Shown here piece by piece: positions 59,197-64,000 of a stretch of DNA of 64,000 nucleotides (the stretch's first letter is position 1; each line of letters opens with the position of its first letter). The notes beneath the pieces are model-generated. The model had not been told where the DNA came from, searched no databases, and worked only from the letters and a program-made list of their open reading frames with translations. The stretch spans positions 124,001-188,000 of the forward strand of contig NZ_NCJH01000006.1 of the NCBI RefSeq assembly GCF_002278925.1, read 5' to 3'. Origin of the DNA: Polaromonas sp. 39-63-25. GTDB lineage: Bacteria; Pseudomonadota; Gammaproteobacteria; Burkholderiales; Burkholderiaceae_C. Position numbers and translations under genes: made by a program.

Positions 59197-60164
59197 GGCT
59201 GCGGCGCAGGGGCGGCCCAGACGGCGCCGCCGGCCCGCAAGGAAGCGGCCACGCGTTCACCCAGGGCCTCGGCGTCCGCAAAGGTATGCACCGACGCGCG
59301 GTGTTCGGCACGCACCAGCGGCTGGCCGGCCACGCCTTGTCCGTCCGCGCCGGGCTCGCCCCAGGCGGCTTCCAGACACATCTCGTCGCCCTGCGGTTCG
59401 CGGATGAAGGCGGCCAGCGGCATCGAGCAGCTGCCCCCCATGGCACGCGACACGGTGCGCTCGGCCGTCACCGCCAGCCAGGTTGGCTGGTGCGCCAGCG
59501 TGGCCAGCGCTTCGAGCAGATCCTGCCGGTCGGCACGCACTTCGATGCCCAGTGCGCCCTGCCCGGCGGCCGGCAGCATCTGCGCCGGATCGAAGGCACA
59601 GCGGATGCGCGAAGCCAGGCCCAGGCGTTTCAGGCCGGCGGCGGCCAGCACGATGGCCTGGTATTGCCCTTCGTCGAGCTTGCGCAGGCGGGTGTCGAGG
59701 TTGCCGCGCAGGGGTTCAATTTTCAGGTCCGGCCGCAGGGCCTTGAGCAACACCAGACGGCGCAGGCTGGAGGTGCCGACGACGGCGCCGGGCGGCAGCT
59801 CGTCCAGCGACGAAAAATGATTCGACACCAGTGCATCACGCGGGTCCTCTCGCTCGAGCACGCAGGCCAGCGCAAAGCCGTCTGGCAGGTCCATGGGCAC
59901 GTCTTTCAGCGAATGCACGGCGATGTCGGCGCGGCCGTCGAGCAGCGCGGTTTCCAGCTCCTTGACGAACAGGCCCTTGCCGCCGACCTTGCTCAGCGAG
60001 CGGTCCAGGATCTGGTCACCCAGCGTGGTCATGCCCAGCAGCTCGACCTGCCAGCCCAGGCGGGTCTGCAGCAAGGCCTTGACGTGTTCGGCCTGCCACA
60101 GGGCGAGACGGCTTTCGCGCGTGGCAATGACAACGCGGAGGGAAGGGGAAGAAGCTGCGCTCAC
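59193..60164 (-). CDS. hemC: Porphobilinogen deaminase (hydroxymethylbilane synthase)
   Basis: Polymerises four porphobilinogens into hydroxymethylbilane. 323 residues from GTG 60164 ([20 protein letters not shown]). Catalytic aspartate region [39 protein letters not shown] for substrate binding; the cofactor-attachment cysteine is in [16 protein letters not shown] (about residue 260). The very long minus-strand frame continuing opposite ppc is a shadow. Divergent from ppc with 81 bp between starts. First gene of hemCDXY. Confidence 0.96.
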   Translation of the reverse strand: MSAASSPSLRVVIATRESRLALWQAEHVKALLQTRLGWQVELLGMTTLGDQILDRSLSKVGGKGLFVKELETALLDGRADIAVHSLKDVPMDLPDGFALACVLEREDPRDALVSNHFSSLDELPPGAVVGTSSLRRLVLLKALRPDLKIEPLRGNLDTRLRKLDEGQYQAIVLAAAGLKRLGLASRIRCAFDPAQMLPAAGQGALGIEVRADRQDLLEALATLAHQPTWLAVTAERTVSRAMGGSCSMPLAAFIREPQGDEMCLEAAWGEPGADGQGVAGQPLVRAEHRASVHTFADAEALGERVAASLRAGGAVWAAPAPQP

Positions 60165-60245
60165 TCGTAACCTGTCTGTAATCTTGGGGGGTGCCCGGAT
60201 GCTAGCATGCTGCACTGCAAAACAAGAGCCAACACGAGGTGAACC

Positions 60246-63116
60246 ATGGTAACGACGGCGCGTGCGACCCCCCCCAAGGAACAAACCGGGGGATCTGCCA
60301 AAGACAGTGAACGCCCGCGCGCCCGAAGCAGGGACAACGAGCGCCCGCTGGTCGAGGACATCCGCCTGCTCGGCCGCATCCTCGGCGACGTGATCCGCGA
60401 GCAGGAAGGGGTGGCCGCCTACGAGCTGATCGAGGAAGTGCGCAAGCTGTCCGTGGCCTTTCGCCGCGACGCCGACCACGAGGCCGACAAGGCCCTCAAA
60501 AAGCTGCTCAAGGGCCTGTCCGGCGACCAGACCGTCAGCGTGATCCGCGCCTTCACCTACTTCAGCCACCTGGCCAACCTGGCCGAGGACCGGCACCACA
60601 TCCGCCGCCGCGCCATTCACGAACGTGCCGGCGACACCCAGGAAGGCAGCATCGAAGTGGCGCTGGCCCGCCTGCGCTGGGCGGGAATAGCTCCCAAAAC
60701 AATAGCAAACATGCTGGCACACAGTTTTGTCTCGCCGGTGCTCACCGCGCACCCGACCGAGGTGCAGCGCAAGAGCATCCTGGACGCCGAGCGCGACATC
60801 GCGCAGTTGCTGACGGCGCGCGACGAGATCAAGGCGCTGGCCCTGGCCGTCCATGCGGCGCGCGACGCGCTGACGCCGCGCGAACTCGCCGCCAACGAAG
60901 CGCAGCTGCGCGCGCGCGTGATGCAGCTGTGGCAGACCCGGCTGCTGCGTTTCACCAAACTCACGGTGGCCGACGAGATCGAGAATGCGCTGAGTTATTA
61001 CGAATCGACCTTTCTGCGTGAAATTCCCAAAATCTACGCCGACCTCGAACGTGCGCTGGGCAACCAGCCGGTGCACAGCTTTCTGCGCATGGGCCAGTGG
61101 ATAGGCGGCGACCGGGACGGCAACCCCAACGTCAGCGCGGACACCCTCAACTACGCCCTGCGCCGCCAGGCCGAAGTGGCGCTGCGCCACTACCTGACCG
61201 AGGTGCATTACCTGGGTGGCGAGCTCTCGCTGTCGGCCATGCTGGTGGACTTCACGCCGCAGATGCGGGCGCTGGCCGAAAGCTCGCCCGACACCAACGA
61301 ACACCGCCTCGACGAGCCCTACCGCCGCGCGCTGACCGGCGTCTACGCACGGCTGGCCGCCACACTGAAAGATCTCACCGGCACCGAAGCCGCGCGCCAT
61401 GCGGTGGCGCCGCAAAACGCCTACCTGACGTCCGGGGACTTTCTGACTGACCTGCGCACGATTGCCTCCTCGCTGCAGGCCAACCACGGCGGCGCGCTGG
61501 TCGCGCAGCGCCTGCACCCGCTGATCCGTGCGGTGGAGGTGTTCGGCTTTCACCTGGCCACGGTGGACCTGCGCCAGAGCTCGGACAAACACGAGGAAGT
61601 GGTTGCCGAGCTGCTGGCCGTCGCGCGTATCGAGCCCCACTACGCCGGCCTCGACGAAATGGCCAAGCGGGAACTGTTGCTGCAACTGCTCAACGACGCC
61701 AGGCCGCTGCGTGTGGTCGGCACCACCTACTCGGCGCACGCCACCGGCGAACTGGCGATTTTCGAGGCGGCCCGCACGGCGCGTGCACGTTTCGGCAAGG
61801 AGGCCATCCGCCACTACATCATCAGCCACACCGAAACCGTCAGCGACCTGCTGGAAGTGCTGCTGCTGCAAAAGGAAGTGGGTCTGATGCACAACACGCT
61901 GGACAGCGCTGCAAGCAACGACCTGATCGTCGTGCCGCTGTTTGAAACGATTGAAGACCTGCGCAATGCCGCCCCCATCATGCGCGAGTTTTATGCCCTG
62001 CCCGGCATCGCCAGGCTCGTGCAGCGCAGCGGCGCCGAGCAGGACATCATGCTCGGCTACTCCGACAGCAACAAGGACGGCGGCATTTTCACCAGCAACT
62101 GGGAGCTGTACCGCGCCGAGATCGCGCTGGTCGAATTGTTCGACCAGCTCGCCAACTCGCACAACATCCAGCTGCGCATGTTCCACGGCCGCGGCGGCAC
62201 CGTCGGGCGCGGCGGCGGCCCCAGCTACCAGGCCATCCTGGCACAGCCCCCGGGCACGGTGCGCGGGCAGATCCGCCTGACCGAGCAGGGCGAAGTCATC
62301 GGCTCCAAATACGCCAACCCGGAAATCGGCCGGCGCAACCTGGAAACCCTGGTGGCTGCCACGCTGGAAGCGACCCTGCTGCAGCCCACCAAGCCGGCCA
62401 CCAAGGCCTTTCTGCAAGCGGCCGACCAGCTGTCGCAGGCCAGCATGGGCGCCTACCGTGCGCTGGTCTATGAGACCCCGGGCTTCACCGAGTATTTCTT
62501 CAGCGCGACACCGATCCGCGAGATTGCCGAACTCAACATCGGCTCCCGGCCCGCTTCCAGAAAAGCCACCCAGAAGATCGAGGACCTTCGCGCCATCCCC
62601 TGGGGCTTCAGCTGGGGCCAGTGCCGCCTGACCCTGCCGGGCTGGTACGGCTTTGGCGCGGCGATTGCGCAGTTTCTCGACCAGGGAGGCACACCGGCCA
62701 GTCGCAAGGAAGCGCTCGCCCTGCTGCAGAAGATGTACAAGCAGTGGCCGTTTTTCCGCACCCTGCTCAGTAACATGGACATGGTGCTGGCCAAAAGCGA
62801 CCTGGCGCTGGCCTCGCGGTATGCCGAACTGGTCGGCGACGCGCGCCTGCGCAAGAAGATTTTCAGCGCGATCGAGGTCGAGTGGCACCGCACGGCCGAA
62901 GCGCTGACGCTGATCACCGGCGACAAGCAGCGCCTGGCCAACAACGCGGCCCTGCAGCGCTCCATCCGCCACCGCTTTCCCTACATCGACCCGCTGCATC
63001 ACCTGCAGGTCGAGCTGGTGCGCCGCTACCGCGAAGGCAAGGCCGACGAACGCGTGCAGCGCGGCATTCACATCTCGATCAACGGCATCGCGGCGGGCTT
63101 GCGCAACACCGGTTGA
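60246..63116 (+). CDS. ppc: Phosphoenolpyruvate carboxylase
   Basis: Adds bicarbonate to PEP to form oxaloacetate, refilling the TCA cycle whose genes open this window. 956 residues; E. coli Ppc is 883, so about 40 extra residues at the N-terminus ([20 protein letters not shown]) plus small insertions. Catalytic histidine in [20 protein letters not shown] (about residue 173), [37 protein letters not shown]-like motif, and [21 protein letters not shown] degenerate family A copy (60680-60706) encodes [11 protein letters not shown]. Confidence 0.97.
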   Translation: MVTTARATPPKEQTGGSAKDSERPRARSRDNERPLVEDIRLLGRILGDVIREQEGVAAYELIEEVRKLSVAFRRDADHEADKALKKLLKGLSGDQTVSVIRAFTYFSHLANLAEDRHHIRRRAIHERAGDTQEGSIEVALARLRWAGIAPKTIANMLAHSFVSPVLTAHPTEVQRKSILDAERDIAQLLTARDEIKALALAVHAARDALTPRELAANEAQLRARVMQLWQTRLLRFTKLTVADEIENALSYYESTFLREIPKIYADLERALGNQPVHSFLRMGQWIGGDRDGNPNVSADTLNYALRRQAEVALRHYLTEVHYLGGELSLSAMLVDFTPQMRALAESSPDTNEHRLDEPYRRALTGVYARLAATLKDLTGTEAARHAVAPQNAYLTSGDFLTDLRTIASSLQANHGGALVAQRLHPLIRAVEVFGFHLATVDLRQSSDKHEEVVAELLAVARIEPHYAGLDEMAKRELLLQLLNDARPLRVVGTTYSAHATGELAIFEAARTARARFGKEAIRHYIISHTETVSDLLEVLLLQKEVGLMHNTLDSAASNDLIVVPLFETIEDLRNAAPIMREFYALPGIARLVQRSGAEQDIMLGYSDSNKDGGIFTSNWELYRAEIALVELFDQLANSHNIQLRMFHGRGGTVGRGGGPSYQAILAQPPGTVRGQIRLTEQGEVIGSKYANPEIGRRNLETLVAATLEATLLQPTKPATKAFLQAADQLSQASMGAYRALVYETPGFTEYFFSATPIREIAELNIGSRPASRKATQKIEDLRAIPWGFSWGQCRLTLPGWYGFGAAIAQFLDQGGTPASRKEALALLQKMYKQWPFFRTLLSNMDMVLAKSDLALASRYAELVGDARLRKKIFSAIEVEWHRTAEALTLITGDKQRLANNAALQRSIRHRFPYIDPLHHLQVELVRRYREGKADERVQRGIHISINGIAAGLRNTG
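60680..60706 (-). repeat. Repeat family A, copy 13 (partial, inside ppc)
   Basis: On the minus strand GCTATTGTTTTGGGAGC then TATTCCCGCCC. Only the left palindrome is clear. In frame within ppc, near the conserved N-terminal domain. Confidence 0.55.
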
Positions 63117-63139
63117 GCTGCGCTGCGCAGGCGGAGGTT

Positions 63140-63188
63140 GCTATTGATTCAGTAGCTGCTGGCGCACTTTTCATAAGGGCTGGCGGCC
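63140..63188 (+). repeat. Repeat family A, copy 14 (after ppc)
   Basis: GCTATTGATTCAGTAGC, TGCTGGCGCACTT and AAGGGCTGGCGGCC, followed by TTTTTT. It fills most of the 150 bp between ppc and the next small gene. Confidence 0.85.
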
Positions 63189-63266
63189 TTTTTTCCTTAG
63201 AATTTCCGTCAACGGTGATGGGCGCAACAAAGCGCAGAAAATGACGCTTTAGCCAACAAGGTCCCT

Positions 63267-63476
63267 GTGAATCCATCCACTGCCCATGCCGAACTCATCG
63301 CCACCTACAGGAGGGCGCAGGCAGAGGCTGCCCACAAGGCCGGATTGATCAAAGCGGTGGCAAGCAAAGGGCCCAAGGCGATTCAGGCGGCCGTCGAAAC
63401 AGCCTCCAAGGCAGCAAAACGCAGGGATTCGTATGCGAAAAAGCTGGCACTTCTGGGGGTGGACCTCAAGGACTGA
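63267..63476 (+). CDS. Small conserved-looking basic protein of unknown function
   Basis: 69 residues from GTG 63267 (MNPSTAHAELIATYRRAQAE), preceded by AAGG. The product is helical, Ala/Lys-rich and basic (KAGLIKAVASKGPKAIQAAV, ASKAAKRRDSYAKKLALLG). No signal peptide or membrane segment. No family recognised. It follows ppc by 150 bp. Confidence 0.55.
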   Translation: MNPSTAHAELIATYRRAQAEAAHKAGLIKAVASKGPKAIQAAVETASKAAKRRDSYAKKLALLGVDLKD

Positions 63477-63535
63477 GCGTCAGACCCCGAAGCGCGGGTC
63501 GGGTTGCGGATAATCGGGATTTGGAAAGAACCCCG

Positions 63536-63784
63536 ATGGGAATTGAAGAACCACAAGAACCGGAAGAAATGGAAGAACCGGAGCCGCTGGAGGAATACGT
63601 CCCTGGCATCGCGGGCGGCCGGCACTACATGGCCCGGCTGTGTCATGTCCCTGACGGTCCCTGGTACATAGCCGTCATTCACGTGGAATCAATGCCGCCT
63701 TTGCACGACAGCGACAGGACCTGGCCCACCCGTGAGGAGGCCGTTCAGGCGGCAAACAAGCTGGTGGCAGACCTGGGTCACTGA
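63536..63784 (+). CDS. Small acidic protein of unknown function
   Basis: 82 residues from ATG 63536 (MGIEEPQEPEEMEEPEPLEE); TTG 63521 is an alternative. The N-terminal 20 residues are almost all Glu and Pro. The rest (YMARLCHVPDGPWYIAVIHV, WPTREEAVQAANKLVADLG) looks like a small folded domain. Its stop codon overlaps, in the convergent sense, the end of the minus-strand gene at 63778. No family recognised. Confidence 0.6.
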   Translation: MGIEEPQEPEEMEEPEPLEEYVPGIAGGRHYMARLCHVPDGPWYIAVIHVESMPPLHDSDRTWPTREEAVQAANKLVADLGH

Positions 63785-64000
63785 GCCGGGATCACCGGTT
63801 CGCCGCCATGCCTGCAAGCCGGCCCGTTCGCTCCGGCGTCCAGCCATGCGATTTTCCTGTCCAGAAACGACAGCATGGACTGCCGTTCTTTTTCTGGCAG
63901 GCCCGGTCCGCGCGGAAGATCCGGCGGCAATAAGCCCGCGGACCACACTGTCGGACTACTCCTACAGGTCTTCCAGTGGAATCCGATGGCGGCGACCGCA
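63778..64000 (-). CDS. C-terminal end of an unidentified protein, start outside the window
   Basis: An open minus-strand frame enters from the right edge and ends at TGA 63780-63778. The visible 73 residues include LLPPDLPRGPGLPEKERQ and MLSFLDRKIAWLDAGANGPA, ending CRHGGEPVIPAQ. Amino acid composition looks coding, but a family cannot be named from this fragment. The stop is convergent with the small acidic gene. Confidence 0.45.
   Translation of the reverse strand, partial: AVAAIGFHWKTCRSSPTVWSAGLLPPDLPRGPGLPEKERQSMLSFLDRKIAWLDAGANGPACRHGGEPVIPAQ

Noticed and set aside
59193-63071. A 1292-codon minus-strand open frame running from hemC through the whole antisense of ppc
   Set aside because: Only the hemC part (to 60164) looks like a protein. 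The remainder is the antisense shadow of ppc, an effect of high GC and codon bias.

Overview
The window reads as the chromosome of a GC-rich betaproteobacterium of the family Comamonadaceae (Burkholderiales; Polaromonas or Rhodoferax-like). That placement rests on gene order: mdh/GntR/sdhCDABE/gltA, leuCDB-asd-fimV-truA-trpFBA-accD, lepA-lepB-rnc-era-recO-pdxJ-acpS-nagZ, rpoE-rseA-rseB-mucD beside the fab cluster, and hemCDXY divergent from ppc. Species is inferred from memory of these neighbourhoods, not from a search. Almost all of the window is core metabolism and housekeeping, and almost all genes are intact.

Layout. 1-7.4 kb: TCA cycle (mdh partial, a GntR regulator, sdhCDABE-gltA). 7.4-21.2 kb: a Cys-rich unknown, a LysR regulator, leucine synthesis (leuC, leuD, leuB), asd, fimV, truA, trpF-trpB-trpA and accD. 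21.4-26.5 kb: a Lon-substrate-domain protein, lysS, a solitary integron-type gene cassette, a patatin lipase and a YgjP-like metallopeptidase. 26.5-35 kb: the minus-strand lepA-to-nagZ cluster. 35.5-39.5 kb: the sigma-E envelope-stress module (rpoE, rseA, rseB, mucD). 39.5-46.7 kb: fatty acid synthesis (fabF, acpP, fabG, fabD, fabH, plsX), rpmF and yceD. 46.7-51.4 kb: maf, a SAM methylase, sppA, a Rieske protein, gph and rluC. 52-55.2 kb: rne. 55.2-60.2 kb: a large palindromic repeat, then hemY, hemX, hemD and hemC. 60.2-64 kb: ppc, two small unknown genes and the end of an unknown minus-strand gene.

The non-housekeeping content lies between and inside these genes. (i) A complete gene cassette with an attC site and a core-site junction, inserted behind lysS with no integrase in the window; it encodes a four-helix membrane protein of unknown function. 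(ii) Repeat family A, about 50 bp (GCTA-N9-TAGC followed by TGCTtGCGC and GGGCTGgAGGCC), in at least 14 copies; six lie in frame inside trpF, pdxJ, sppA, rne, hemD and ppc. (iii) Repeat family B, about 95 bp, four copies next to stop or start codons, with compensatory base changes in a hairpin. (iv) Repeat family C, a palindrome of about 430 bp between rne and hemY that supplies a foreign C-terminal tail to HemY. A cluster of DnaA-box-like 9-mers lies between lepA and mucD.

No tRNA, rRNA, CRISPR array, prophage or transposase gene was seen.
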